From assembly GCF_030161615.1 (NCBI RefSeq), contig NZ_BSUN01000001.1, positions 1,674,001 to 1,738,000 on the forward strand: DNA of 64,000 nucleotides. Direction: 5' to 3'. Both the position numbers and the translations under genes were made by a program. This document shows positions 1-9,920 of this stretch, one piece after another (the first letter of the stretch is position 1; each line of letters opens with the position of its first letter). The notes beneath the pieces are model-generated. The model saw only the letters and a program-made list of their open reading frames with translations, was not told where the DNA came from and searched no databases. Origin of the DNA: Demequina litorisediminis. Lineage in GTDB: Bacteria; Actinomycetota; Actinomycetes; Actinomycetales; Demequinaceae.

Positions 1-382
1 TGGATGAGCGCCTTCACCGACTTGGGGCCCTCGTCACGGATGAGCCTTGGTGAGCCTTCTTGGCGACGTCGGTGGCGATGCCCTCCTTGATGGAGGCACT
101 CAGGCGGAACTCCTTGCCCGACTGTGCGGGCTCGCCCTGGTCGATGGCCTTCAGCGAGATGCCGCGCTTGATGACCTTTGACTGGAAGACGTCGAGGATG
201 GCGAGCACGCGCTCCTCGGAGTTGGCCTTCATCACGATGGAGTCGCCGGACCACTCGATCGAGGCGCCCACGCCCTTGAAGTCGTAGCGCTGCTGGATCT
301 CCTTGGACGCCTGGTTGAGGGCGTTGTCGACCTCCTGGCGGTCCACCTTGCTCACTACGTCGAAGCTGCTGTCGGAAGCCAT
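1..382 (-). CDS. yajQ: YajQ-family nucleotide-binding protein, C-terminus cut by window edge
   Basis: This is a YajQ family protein; members are small soluble proteins reported to bind cyclic di-GMP or nucleic acid. The reading starts MASDSSFDVVSKVD and continues through EIQQRYDFKG and ISLKAIDQGEPAQSG, which are family signatures. The ATG at 382 has a good AAGGAGG ribosome site about 6 bases upstream. Two single-base insertions near 45-60 break the frame; removing one G from each AAGGCTC restores the expected KKLTKLIRDEGPKSVKAL. Roughly the last 35 residues of the usual ~163 lie beyond position 1. It stands next to a divergently transcribed tRNA-Tyr. Family call is secure; the cellular role of YajQ in actinobacteria is not. 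Confidence 0.9.
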
Positions 383-516
383 GTCATCCTCCTTGAGGGG
401 CCGCCCGGTAGGCGGCCGATGCGTCTGAATCGGCTGCGGCGGCGACGGATTCGCGTCGGAGCCGCTTTCGTTGCTATCCTTCCATGCGCGCCAGGTTCCT
501 CGTGGACCGGGAGCAA

Positions 517-601
517 GGCAGGTTGCCCGAGCGGCCAAAGGGAGCCGACTGTAAATCAGCCGTCACAGACTTCGGGGGTTCGAATCCCTCACCTGCCACC
601 A
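517..601 (+). tRNA. tRNA-Tyr (GTA), CCA encoded
   Basis: This is a class II tRNA with a long variable arm. The acceptor stem GGCAGGT (517-523) pairs with ACCTGCC (591-597), followed by discriminator A and an encoded CCA. The anticodon loop CTGTAAATC carries GTA. The T-arm GGGGGTTCGAATCCCTC is intact. It contains no AGCT in the D-arm and no disruption. Confidence 0.96.
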
Positions 602-604
602 CAG

Positions 605-628
605 AAGGCCCCGCCACGGCGGGGCCTT
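605..628 (+). terminator. Hairpin terminator after tRNA-Tyr
   Basis: An 11-bp GC-rich perfect inverted repeat (AAGGCCCCGCC with GGCGGGGCCTT) with a very short loop begins 4 bases after the tRNA. A T tract is weak, as is usual in high-GC actinobacteria. Confidence 0.65.
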
Positions 629-723
629 CGCCGTTCCCGGGCATGAGAAAAGAGTCACAGCGGTTCGTGTCGGTGCGGCTGCTCGGGCTACTGTTCCCGT
701 CAGTCAGACGCTGAGGGAGCACC

Positions 724-1958
724 ATGACACCGCGAGGCTCACGCATGTCCGAAACCGTGCCCGTGCGCGCACGCGGCGCCCGCAACCCGTGGTGGTTGTC
801 CTGGCCCGTCATCGTCGTGGGTTTCATGCTGTGCCTGCTGCCGGGGCTCATCCTGCTGTGGCTGCGCCGTGGACCGCGCCTCATCGCCAAGGTCATCGCC
901 ACCGCCGTGGTGATCGCGTTCTACGCGCTCGCGGCCGTCGCGGGGGCTCCGGAGCGGACGAACCCGGCGCTGACGAGCCCGGCGGGGCCCTCAGCGCCTC
1001 GCCTCCGGCCGAGGAGGCGGCATCGGCCGTACCCGAGAGCAGCGTGACGGCCACGGCGGCCGCAAGCCCCAGCGCGACCCCGTCCCCGACGCGGCCGGCG
1101 GCTTCTCCCAGCCCGTCCACCACGGCGTCCGCGGCAGCTCCCGCCGGTGACGCGATGGCAGCGCTGATGGCCCTCGACGTGCGCGACGCGGCCTCCAGCG
1201 ACGGGTACGCCCGCGAGCAGTTCGGCGACGGCTGGGTGGACGTGGACCGCAACGGCTGTGGCACGCGAGACGACATGCTCGCGTTGCGCCTCGACAACAC
1301 CGAGACGTCCGGATCCTGCGCCATCACCTCTGGAGACCTCGCCGACCCGTTCACGGGGGAGTGGATCCACTTTGAGCGCGGCGGGTCAAGCGAGGTGGAC
1401 ATCGATCACCTGGTGGCGCTGTCCGCCGCGTGGACCACGGGTGCGCAGGACCTGACGTACTCGGAGCGGGTGACCTTCGCCAACGACCCCCTCAACCTCG
1501 AGCCAGTCGACGCGGGCGAGAACCGCTCCAAGGGCGATGACGACGCCGCTGAGTGGCTACCGCCCGCCGAGGAGTTCCGCTGCGAGTACGTCGCGCGACA
1601 GGTCGCCGTCAAGACCAAGTACGGGCTGTGGGTGACTCCCGCGGAGCGCGCCGCCATGGTCGACGTGCTCGAGAGGTGCCCCGGTCAAGAGTTGCCCGCC
1701 GCGGGGGATCAGCCCGTGATCGCCAGCGGACTCGGCGAGGCGCCAGAGCACGTCGAGGCCGCCGAGCCTGCGCAGACCAGCAAGCCCAAGTCCACCGAGG
1801 AGTCCGCGGCCGGCTCGGGTGCGTCCGAGGGCGACCTGGACCCGCGCTACGAGTACTGCAACCGGCTGCCCGCGGGCCTCGGCCCGTACGTCAAGGGCGT
1901 GGACCCCGAGTACGACTGGTACACGGATCGCGACGGCGACGGGGTGGTGTGCGAGTAG
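724..1958 (+). CDS. Membrane-anchored DUF1524 (HNH-type) nuclease with Excalibur domain; one frameshift
   Basis: The predicted protein has two membrane segments near its N-terminus (residues about 22-75), a Ser/Thr/Ala/Pro-rich linker, a DUF1524/GmrSD-like nuclease domain and a C-terminal Excalibur calcium-binding motif (DRDGDGVVCE). In the nuclease domain EVDIDHLVALSAAW supplies the conserved D-H pair, and NDPLNLEPVDAGENRSKGD the second half of the HNH-type site. The family includes secreted or surface nucleases. The ATG at 724 follows GAGGGA at 713-718; an internal ATG at 745 is possible. The frame shifts by one missing base in the G5 run at 942-946, between the membrane part and the linker, probably a read error. 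Substrate is unknown. Confidence 0.78.
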
Positions 1959-1979
1959 GGCTCACCACCATGGCGCCGC

Positions 1980-2080
1980 CGTCCGCACCACAGTTGTCGC
2001 GCGGAGCGTGAGGGCGGGGTCGTGTCACACGGGCCACCACTGCGCGCGGCGAGGTCACCGGCGGAATTGTGGTGCGGACG
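1980..2080. repeat. Large imperfect inverted repeat, 16-bp arms
   Basis: Arms at 1980-1995 (CGTCCGCACCACAGTT) and 2065-2080 (AATTGTGGTGCGGACG) are complementary except for one base and enclose 69 bp. The repeat lies between two convergent genes. It could be a bidirectional terminator or a remnant element; no coding capacity is visible. Confidence 0.5.
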
Positions 2081-2127
2081 CCGCGGTCCGGGCGCGCCCC
2101 CATGCTCAGGCCGGACTCAGGCCGGAC

Positions 2128-2685
2128 TCAGCCTTGGCCCCAGGCCACCGCGTGGCCGGCCGCGACGGTGGCGCACGCATCGAGCACGCGCTGATTGCGC
2201 GAGCCGCGGAAGGCGAGCGAGAGGTCCCGCTGCTCCTCCTCGTAGGTGCCGTCCACGAGGACGTCGATGAGGCCGAGGAGTTCGCGCTTGTCCTCGGTGT
2301 CGATCATGAGCCGCTCGACCGTGTATCCGGTCCAGCACCACACGTCGCGCTCGTCGCCGAACTCCTCCCGGAGCCGGCGCACCGCTGACAGCGCCACCTG
2401 GGTGTTGAGGAAGGGCTCGCCGCCGAGCAGGGACAGTCCCTGCACCGCGGGGTGAGCGAGGTCCGCCATGACGCGGTCCTCGAGGTCGCGCGAGTACGGC
2501 TTTCCATAGCGGAATGACCATGCGGCCTCGTTGTAGCAGCCGACGCACTTGAAGAGGCAGCCGGCGACGTACAGCGAGCAGCGCACGCCCTCGCCATCGA
2601 CGAAGGCGAACGGCTTGTAGTCCGCGACGTAACTGTGGGAGACCTTCTCGGCCCTCCACGTGCGGACGTCCGGCTCAAGTGCCAC
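2128..2685 (-). CDS. nrdG: Anaerobic ribonucleotide reductase activating protein (radical SAM)
   Basis: NrdG uses a 4Fe-4S cluster and S-adenosylmethionine to generate the glycyl radical of NrdD. The radical-SAM cluster motif is seen as CLFKCVGC (C-x3-C-x2-C) around residue 36, followed by GLSLLGGEPFLN, the SAM-binding GGE motif. The length of 185 residues fits the family. GTG at 2685 is chosen because GGGGGA lies about 7 bases upstream and it starts 11 bases after the nrdD stop, giving an nrdD-nrdG operon. No frameshift is seen. Confidence 0.93.
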   Translation of the reverse strand: MALEPDVRTWRAEKVSHSYVADYKPFAFVDGEGVRCSLYVAGCLFKCVGCYNEAAWSFRYGKPYSRDLEDRVMADLAHPAVQGLSLLGGEPFLNTQVALSAVRRLREEFGDERDVWCWTGYTVERLMIDTEDKRELLGLIDVLVDGTYEEEQRDLSLAFRGSRNQRVLDACATVAAGHAVAWGQG

Positions 2686-2696
2686 CGCGGGTCCCC

Positions 2697-4989
2697 CTAG
2701 CCGCCTGCGGCGACGCCCGAGCCGGACGCCGAAGGGTTCGACCCGGCCGCGTCCGCCGCACCGGTGGGTGCCGCGGGGTCCACGCGCACGGAGCCGGGCA
2801 GGTGCTTGACCCGCGCCGCGATCTCCTCGTGCCGTCCGTGGACCATCGGGCGCGCCTGGGGGTTGCCCAGGTACCCGCACGTGCGCTTGACGACGTCGCA
2901 GGTGCGCGGGTCGTCATTGCCGCATTCGGGGCACGCGAAGCCGCGCGCGGTCGGGTCGAAGTCTCCTGTGTAACCGCATGCATAGCAGCGGTCGATGGGC
3001 GTGTTCGTGCCCAGGTAGCCCACGCGGTCGTAGGCGTAGTCCCACACGGCCTCGAGGGCGGCGGGGTTGGTGCGCAGCACGGGGTACTCCACGTAGTGGA
3101 TGAATCCGCCGGAGGCGAGCGCGGGGTACGGCGCCTCGAAGTCGAGCTTCTCGAACGGCGTGGGGTTCTTGCGCACGTCGTAGTGGAAAGAGTTGGTGTA
3201 GTAGTCCTTGTCGGTGATGTCCGTGACTGCGCCAAAGCGCTCGCGGTCGAGCCGGCAGAACCGGTCCGTCAGTGACTCCGACGGGGTCGAGTACACCGAG
3301 AAGTGGTAGCCGGACTCGGCCTTCCATGCGGCGGTGGCACCCTGGAGGCGGCGCAGGACCGCCAGGGTGAGGTCCTTGGCTTCGTCGTTGCCCTCCCAGG
3401 CGCCGCCGAAGAACGCCGCCGCCACCTCGTACAGTCCGATGTACCCGAGCGAGACCGTGGCGCGCCCGTTGCGGAACAGGTCATCCACATCGTCCTCGAC
3501 CGCGAGGCGCTGACCGAAGGCTCCGTGCACGTACAGGATGGGCGCGTTGGCCGGGACGGCCTCCTTGCAGCGCTCCACGCGGAACACCAGGGCGTCGTGC
3601 GCCACCTCGAGTCGCTGGTCCAGGAGCCTTCCAGAACGCGTCGAGGTCACCCTCGGCCTCGAGGGCGATCCTGGGCAGGTTGAGCGTGACGACGCCGAGG
3701 TTCATGCGCCCGTTGACCACGTCGTTTCCATCGGCGTCCGTCCATCCCTGCAGGAAGGACCGGCAGCCCATCGGTGCTTTGAAGGAGCCGGTGAGTTCCA
3801 CGATCTTGTCGTAGGACAGCACGTCCGGGTACATGCGCTCGGTGGCGCAGCGCACGGCGAGTTGCTTGATGTCGTGGTTGGGGTCGCCGGCCTCGAGATT
3901 GACGCCGCGACGCAGGGTGAACAGCAGGCAGGGGAAGATGGCGGTGCGGCCCTCTTTGCCCAGACCGCGGCGCCTGATCTCCAGGATCGCGGTCTGAATC
4001 TCGCGCTCGTACCAGGACGTTCCGAGCCCGAAGCCCACCGACGTGAACGGTGTCTGGCCGTTGGATGTAAACAGCGTGTTGATCTCGTATTCGAGCGACT
4101 GCATCGCGTCGTAGATGTCCTTGCGCGTGCGTTCTTCGGCATACGGCCGATGCTGGCTCGGGTCGGGAATCCAGGCGGCGGCCTCGGCGAGGTGCTTGTC
4201 GAAGTTCAGGGCGGCGTAGGGCGCGAGGACCTCGTCGATGCGGTCGACGGTGCAGCCGCCGTACTGGCTCGAGGACACGTTCGCGATGATCTGGGAGATC
4301 TGTGCGGTGGCGGTCTGGATGGAGCGCGGCGGCTCAATCTCGGCGTTGCCCATGCGGAACCCGTGGGAAAACATCTCGGGGATGTCGATGAGGCAGCAGT
4401 TCGTCATGGGGGCGTACGGCTGGTAGTCGAGGTCGTGGAAGTGCAGGTCGCCCTTGGTGTGGGCGTTGGCGACGTGTGGCGGTAGGAGACGCAGGCCGAT
4501 GGCCTTGCCCACCAGCCCGGCGGTGAGGTCGCGCTGGGTGTTGAAGACGTCGGCGTCTTTGTTGGCGTTCTCGTTGACCACGCTGGAGTCCTTCTCCAGC
4601 AGGGTGTTCACGGTGTGGTTGAGGTCGGTCGCCTTGGCGCGGCGAAAGTCGCGTGCGACGCGGTAGTCGATGTACGCGCGGGCCACCTCGTATTCGCCGG
4701 CCTCGAGCAGTTCGTGTTCGACGGCACCCTGGATCTCGTAGATCTTGACGTCGCCAAGGTGGCTGTGACGCAGTTCGGCGACCACGCGGGCGGTGAGCGA
4801 TGCCAGCCGCGACTCGTGGACCGGCGTCAGCGGGACGTAGACCTCGACGAAGGCCTTGCGCAGCGCGGCGTGGATGCGGCTCGCGTCGAACTCCAGCGTA
4901 CGACCGTCGCGTTTGACGACGCGCAGGGCGGACTCGCCTTCGTGGGGCGTCGAGGCCGTGGCGGCGTGGTCAAGGTCGGTGATGCTCAT
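2697..4989 (-). CDS. nrdD: Anaerobic (class III) ribonucleoside-triphosphate reductase; one frameshift
   Basis: This enzyme reduces ribonucleotides to deoxyribonucleotides without oxygen, using a glycyl radical. The N-terminus carries an ATP-cone (RVVKRDGRTLEFDASRI). The C-terminus has a zinc site of two CxxC pairs (CYACG and CPECG) and the glycyl-radical loop RTCGYLGNP. The length after correction is 763 residues. The frame is broken near 3627, where FWKLLDQ reads as AAGGCTCC instead of AAGCTCC. Two NrdR-like boxes lie just upstream, so it is probably under NrdR control. Having nrdDG indicates that the organism can make DNA precursors under anoxia. The next gene, nrdG, is the activase. Confidence 0.95.
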
Positions 4990-5033
4990 GGTGTCCTCCC
5001 GCGACAGTGGTGCGTGTCCCCCGGGCTACCGAA

Positions 5034-5049
5034 CCACTACATGTAGTGG
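5034..5049. promoter_or_regulatory. NrdR box (perfect palindrome) upstream of nrdD
   Basis: CCACTACATGTAGTGG is a perfect 16-bp palindrome, 45 bases upstream of the nrdD start. It matches the NrdR consensus (ACACWATATATWGTGT type) at the CACTA-AT-TAGTG positions. NrdR is the ATP-cone repressor of ribonucleotide reductase genes. Confidence 0.75.
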
Positions 5050-5065
5050 TGGTGCCTGCGGAATG

Positions 5066-5081
5066 ACACTAGATCTGCCGA
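5066..5081. promoter_or_regulatory. Second, degenerate NrdR half-box
   Basis: ACACTAGATCTGCCGA keeps one good half-site (ACACTA) of an NrdR box. Its centre lies 32 bp from the centre of the palindrome at 5034-5049, three helical turns, which is the usual spacing of paired NrdR boxes. It overlaps the 3' end of the upstream gene. Confidence 0.5.
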
Positions 5082-6218
5082 TGGCGGAGTTCTGGGCCCT
5101 TGGTCCCGGTTCGCGGCGTGTCGGGCGTCAGCGAGGCCACGACACGGACGCGACACGCCGGCCGAGCCTGCGGGTCGATCATCGCCCCGGTGGCACTCAT
5201 GACGGCATCGGCACCCGCGGCGACGTGCGCCGCCACGTCCTCGACATTCATGACGCCACCCACGCCCACGAGGGCCACGTCGGCGCCCGCACCGGCCCGC
5301 CACCGCGCGATGCGACGGACCATGCCCAGCGCCGCGGGAAGGATCGCCTCGCCGCACACTCCGCCTACCTCCCGGCCGGCGCCGGGAAGTGCCGGGGCGC
5401 CCGAGGCGTCGACGAGGCGCGCGGGCACGGTGTTGATGGCCGCATAGCCGTCGACGATGGTGGCCGTCGCCGCGAGGAACTCCGTGAGCGCCTCGTCGGT
5501 GCGGAAATGAGCCACCTTGAGCAGGAGCGGAACGTCGCCCACGGCCTCCTTCACGGCGGCGGCGATGCGTGCCACGAGCGCCGTGTCGAAGCACAACAGA
5601 TTGCCGGTGCCCTCGTTGGGGCACGAGAGGTTCATCTCGAGCACCGGTGCCCCGGCCTCGACACACAGTGTCGCCGCACGCACGTGGTCGGCGACGTATG
5701 CGTCCTCGCCGGTACCAGTCCGGGTTCCCTGGAACGAGCCGACGAGCACCTGGCCGGGAGCCGCGGCACGGACCGCAGCGGCCATGTCGCGCTGCCACGC
5801 ATCGGGGTCGCGCGAGGGCACCCCGAACGAGTTGGTGATGGATCGCGCGGTGTCGACGTCCGCGTCCGCGCACAGGGTGTCGAGGCGGTCAGGGTCGAGG
5901 GGTCCGTTCACGCGCACGGCCAGGCAGTTGGGAAAGGGGTGCGACGCGTGCGCGGCGGTGCGGACCGTCTTGTACACGGCAATGTCGAAGTACTGAGTGA
6001 AGGCCGCGGCGCAGAAGGAGGCGTTGACCAGGGGGCCGGCGGGTATCCCGAAGGGCCGATGCACCGGCTGGCCCACGAAGGTGTGGCGAGGGTGCGACTG
6101 CCTGGTATTCGTGGCATCGGCCGCGGCATCGGGAGCCTGCGTCCTGCGCGAATGCCCCGAACGGCCCGTGGGCGAGGTTGTCCTCGTACGTGGCGCGCGG
6201 GTCGTAGAACCAGGTCAC
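5069..6218 (-). CDS. Dihydroorotate dehydrogenase family protein (class 1 type); one frameshift
   Basis: This is an FMN enzyme of the dihydroorotate dehydrogenase family, which oxidises dihydroorotate to orotate in pyrimidine synthesis. FMN and substrate signatures are visible: GIPAGPLVNA, VYKTVRT, MNLSCPNEGTGN (the class-1 NxSCPN loop) and VGVGGVMN. The class-1 catalytic base is usually Cys; the Cys in LSCPN may serve, but I did not align it. The N-terminal part (WFYDPRATYEDN) is in another frame, restored by removing one base at an AGGCTC near 6143. GTG at 6218 is the likeliest start but its ribosome site is too close, so the start is uncertain. The gene precedes nrdD in the same direction; together they suggest a nucleotide-precursor cluster. 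Confidence 0.78.
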
Positions 6219-6245
6219 TTCTCCACGGTAGGTGCCGGAACGCAC

Positions 6246-6276
6246 GGAGGGCCGGGACCCATGGCCCCGGCCCTCC
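6246..6276 (-). terminator. Hairpin terminator after sugar porter gene
   Basis: GGAGGGCCGGG (6246-6256) pairs with CCCGGCCCTCC (6266-6276) directly downstream of the stop codon at 6292. Confidence 0.6.
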
Positions 6277-6291
6277 GTCGCCGCGAGGCGG

Positions 6292-7768
6292 TTAGGAGAT
6301 GACCTTCTTTTCGCCGTCCTCGATCGTCACGAACTTGCCGCCTCGGATCTCGACGCTGTCCATGTCCTCGAGTTCCATGCCCTTGGTCTCGGGGACCTTG
6401 AAGATCACGAAGAAGAGCGACAGGAGCGCCATCGTGGCGTAGAAGCCGTAGGCGAACGTGAGGCCGATGTCCGCGAACAGGGGGAACGTCATCGTGATGG
6501 TCCAGTTGGCGAGCCACTGCGCGGCGGCGGCAACGGCCAGCGCCACGGCGCGGATGCGGTTGGGGAAGATCTCGCCCAGCAGCACCCACACCACGGGACC
6601 CCACGTGGCCGCGAAGAAGGCGGTGAACAGGTTGGCGCCTGCCAGCGCGACGCCGCCCCAGGCGCCGTCGAGCACGGCGTTGCCCCTGTCGTCGAGTGTC
6701 GCCGTGGAAAAAGCGATCGCCATCGCCAGTAGCGACACGAACATGCCCGACGAGCCCACGAGCAGCAGCAGGCGCCGGCCGATGCGGTCGACGAAGATGA
6801 TCGCGACGATGGTGAACACGATGTTGGTGACCGACGTGATGGTCGAGGTCAGGAACGCCTGCGACTCCTCGAACCCGACCGACTGCCACAGCGAGTTGGA
6901 GTAGTAGAAGATGACGTTGATGCCGACGAATTGCTGGAAGATGCTCAGCAGGATGCCGATCCACACGATCGGCATGAGGCCAAAGCGCTGACCGCGCAGG
7001 TCGCGGATCGACTGGTTCTCGTCGTGGCCGATCGAGCGCTCAATCTCGGCGATGCGGTGGTCGACGTCCGTCTCGCCGGAGAAGGTGCGGAGCACCTCGG
7101 CGGCCTCATCCTTGCGCCTGCGGTAGACAAGGTAGCGCGGCGACTCCGGAAGACGCAGCGCCGCGATGCCGTAGATCACCGCAGGGATCGCGCAGGCCAT
7201 GAACATCCAGCGCCAGGCCTCGAGCCCGAACCACAGCACCTCGTCGGCGCCGCCGGCGACCTCGGCGAGGACCTGGTCCGACAGCAGCGCGGCGAAGATG
7301 CCGAGCACGATGGCCATCTGCTGGAGCGAACCCAGCCGGCCGCGGAACTTCGCGGGCGCGACCTCGGCGATGTAGGCGGGGGCTATGACGGAAGCCGCGC
7401 CGATGGCGACGCCGCCGACGATCCGCCACAGCATCAGGTCCCACACCGCGAACGCGAGTCCCGTGCCGATCGCGGATGCCAAGAAGAGTGCGGCGGAGAT
7501 CACCATGACGCGAATGCGGCCGAACCGGTTGGCGATGCCGCCGGCGAACCAGGCACCGACGGCGCAACCGAGCAGCGCGGACGCCACGACGAAGCCCGAG
7601 AATGCTGCGGACAGCGAGAAGTCCTTTTCGATCGACTCGACGGCCCCGTTGATGACGGAGGAGTCGAAGCCGAAGAGGAATCCTCCCAGGGCGGCTCCGA
7701 TGGTGATGCCGAGAACGCGGCGATTCAGGCTTCGCGTCGGCGATCGGAGCAGGGGACGGTGTGCTCAC
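6292..7768 (-). CDS. Sugar porter family MFS transporter; one frameshift
   Basis: The protein (about 491 residues) is a 12-helix major-facilitator sugar transporter, probably a proton symporter or facilitator for a hexose or pentose. Family signatures are GFLFGFD-type helix 1 after correction, NRFGRIR between helices 2 and 3, PAYIAEVAPAKFRGRLGSLQQ, PESPRYLVYRRR, IFQQFVGINVIFYYS and the C-terminal VPETKGMELEDMD. GTG at 7768 is the only start that gives a complete helix 1; no strong ribosome site precedes it. A one-base insertion near 7727 (AAGCCTG for AAGCTG) separates the first 13 residues from the rest. The substrate cannot be told from sequence. Confidence 0.92.
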
Positions 7769-7826
7769 AGGGAGGCTCTCGCTTTCTCGTCAGCCGCGGC
7801 GGCCATCGCCGCGGGTGTCGCTCCGC

Positions 7827-9156
7827 TCACCCTAACGCGGCATCGGCGGCCCCGCCCGTGCGAGGGACCAGGGCTGATGCTACGTCGGGCGCGAGGTCGC
7901 CCCTGGGGGCGACGCTGACCGACTCCAGTCCTAACCACCGCGCCATCGTCGTCAATTCCCGCACGGCCGCGCGGGCGACCGCCGCCTGAGGAAGACGGCG
8001 GGCTCCGGGGGCACGGCCGGGTTCGCGCCATGCGGCTTGGACCAGCAGCGCGCCGGCCTTGCGATCCGCCTTGAGGTCGAATCGCGCCGGGATCTGGTCA
8101 CCCACCAGCAGCGGGAGGCAGTAGTAGCCGTACTGGCGCTGCGGCGCGGGCGTGTAGATCTCGATGCGGTACTCGACGTCGAACATTCGCTTCAGGCGTG
8201 GACGGAACCAGCACACGGGGTCAAAGGGACTGAGGAGGGCCGTGGCGGTGGCGCGGCCGGGGTCCACGGCGCCGGTGGCGAGGAGCGCTCGTTCGGCCCA
8301 TCCCTCGACCGTGACCCAGGAGGCGAGCCCGCGCTCGACGGCTGACTCGGCCCAGTCGAGTGCGCCGCGGCCCTCGGCGCTACCCGTGTACGGCAGGCGG
8401 AAGTGATCCGCGAGGTCGCGCGGCGTGCCGATACCCACGGCGACGAGCGCTCGATCGAACAGCGCCTGCCGCGCCTCCTCGGTGGGCAGGCCCCAGTCGG
8501 AGGTGGCGTCGGCGGCAGACAGGCCCCAGGCACGGGAGGCGGCATCGTACGTCCGGGCGAAGTGCCTGCCACGGGACGCCGCCACGCCTCCAGTGATGAA
8601 GAGGTACTCGAGGGCGCGTTTGACGTCGCTGCGGTCCCACCAGTCACCGCGCGGCCCCTGGGGCGGTGCGAGATGCTCGAGGTCGCGTGCAATGACGGGA
8701 CCCTCCGCCTCAACGGCGCGCGTCACCCGTTCCAGCAGGCCGGGATGCCGCTCCTCGAGCTCGTCCCGCGTGCGCGCCTTCCATGACGTGCCTCCCACCA
8801 TGCGGTGATGCATCAGGGGAAGGAGGTCATGCGGCATCACGGAGGCCTCGTGTCCCCAGTGTTCGAAGGCCTCGGCGGCATGGCCACGCTCGTGTCCCCA
8901 CAGGACGTGGTCCGCCATCGCCGTGTCGTAGGGGCCGAGTCGGGAGTACAGCGGCATGTAGTGCGCGCGGGTCAGGACGTTCACGGTGTCGAGCCTGCAG
9001 GACTCCCTGACGCTCCAGGTACGCCGTCACATCGATGGGCCGGGCACGGCGCCGTGGGCGCGGTGCGGAAAGCGACTGAGCGTGCAAGAAGATACGCCGC
9101 GCCTCGCGCGCGCCGAGGTCTGCTGGGGCCGCTGCCACACCGGTATCCGCGCTCAT
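7827..9156 (-). CDS. YcaQ/AlkZ-type winged-helix DNA glycosylase; one frameshift
   Basis: Members of this family are DNA glycosylases that unhook interstrand crosslinks. The diagnostic C-terminal block is present: LLSPFDPVCWFRPRLKRMFD, then YRIEIYTPAPQRQYGYYCLP and GDQIPARFDLKADRKAG. The N-terminal winged-helix repeat starts MSADTGVAAAPADLGAREAR with YMPLYSRLGPYD further on. The frame breaks near 8996, where VLQLDTVNVL reads CAGGCTCGAC rather than CAGCTCGAC. Length is about 442 residues, normal for the family. The ATG at 9156 is the only good start. Whether it acts on crosslinks or on single alkylated bases is unknown. Confidence 0.88.
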
Positions 9157-9224
9157 GCCGACACCCTATTCAGGGGCGCTGACACGGGGGCCTGACGCGC
9201 GCATCAGCGCCCCGAAAGGCCGAT

Positions 9225-9254
9225 TTCACTTTCTGGTCCCAGGGCGTGTACCCT
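9225..9254 (+). promoter_or_regulatory. Candidate promoter of the tRNA-Thr/tRNA-Met unit
   Basis: TTCACT (9225-9230) and TACCCT (9249-9254) are separated by 18 bases and end 10 bases before tRNA-Thr. The match to the housekeeping sigma consensus is moderate. Confidence 0.4.
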
Positions 9255-9264
9255 AGTCCGGCTG

Positions 9265-9341
9265 GCCCCGATAGGCTCAGTCGGCAGAGCGTTTCCATGG
9301 TAAGGAAAAGGTCCAGGGTTCGATTCCCTGTCGGGGCTCCA
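9265..9341 (+). tRNA. tRNA-Thr (GGT), CCA encoded, one extra base in D-arm
   Basis: GCCCCGA (9265-9271) pairs with TCGGGGC (9331-9337), followed by T and CCA. The anticodon loop CATGGTAA gives GGT. The nearly universal D-arm start TAGCTCAG is written TAGGCTCAG, one G too many, exactly the insertion seen at AGCT sites in the protein genes. I regard the extra base as a read artefact and the tRNA as functional. Confidence 0.93.
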
Positions 9342-9394
9342 AGGATGGCTCGCCGTCGTCTCTTTCTCAAGAGCGGCGGCGGTCCCATTCTCGC

Positions 9395-9469
9395 GGCGGG
9401 GTAGGCTCAGTTGGTTAGAGCACACGACTCATAATCGTGGGGTCGCGGGTTCAAGTCCCGCCCTCGCTA
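9395..9469 (+). tRNA. tRNA-Met (CAT), one extra base in D-arm
   Basis: The acceptor GGCGGGG (9395-9401) pairs, with wobbles, with CCTCGCT (9462-9468); the anticodon loop CTCATAAT carries CAT. The TTGGTTAGAGC D-loop and the absence of an initiator-type acceptor mismatch suggest elongator Met. CCA is not encoded (CGA follows). The D-arm again reads TAGGCTCAG rather than TAGCTCAG. It is followed by rpmG, the usual actinobacterial arrangement. Confidence 0.92.
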
Positions 9470-9537
9470 CGACGCGGACGTTCCGTCTGCGCACCGCGCT
9501 TTCGTCAAGCGCGTCCTCACAAGGCTGGGAGAGAACC

Positions 9538-9703
9538 ATGGCCAAGAACGACGTTCGTCCGAAGATCACGCTCGCGTGCACCGAGTGCAAGGACCGCAAC
9601 TACATCACGCGCAAGAACCGCCGCAACAACCCTGACCGTGTGGAGCCTCTCCAAGTTCTGCCGGAAGTGCGGCAAGCACACCGCGCACCGCGAGACGCGC
9701 TGA
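9538..9703 (+). CDS. rpmG: 50S ribosomal protein L33, zinc form; one frameshift
   Basis: L33 is a small protein of the large ribosomal subunit near the E site. The reading [20 protein letters not shown] then [20 protein letters not shown] shows both CxxC pairs, so this is the zinc-binding form. The last 17 codons are shifted because GAGCTCTCC reads GAGCCTCTCC near 9646. It lies between tRNA-Met and a purine permease and is followed by its own hairpin terminator. Confidence 0.95.
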
Positions 9704-9718
9704 TCTTCTGATCTGCCA

Positions 9719-9751
9719 GGCCCGTTCCTCCGCAAGGAGGGGCGGGCCTTT
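9719..9751 (+). terminator. Rho-independent terminator after rpmG
   Basis: GGCCCGTTCCTCC, a GCAA loop, then GGAGGGGCGGGCC and TTT form a strong hairpin 15 bases after the rpmG stop. Confidence 0.8.
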
Positions 9752-9920
9752 CGCTTTGCCCTGGCGTGGCGCCCGCCGTGACGTTCCCGTGTGTGAGAAG
9801 GGGGCTCGCCGAAGGGGTACGCTAACGCCGCATCCCCACCCGGAAACGCGCCGTCCCCGCGCGCGCCGGGTGGATTCATTTTGGGAACTCAGCACCCATT
9901 AAGTCACTGAGGAGACACAC

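Noticed and set aside
4856..6295. A 479-codon plus-strand frame opposite the dihydroorotate dehydrogenase homologue
   Set aside because: Its composition is Arg/Gly/His-rich and it opposes well-conserved FMN motifs on the minus strand.
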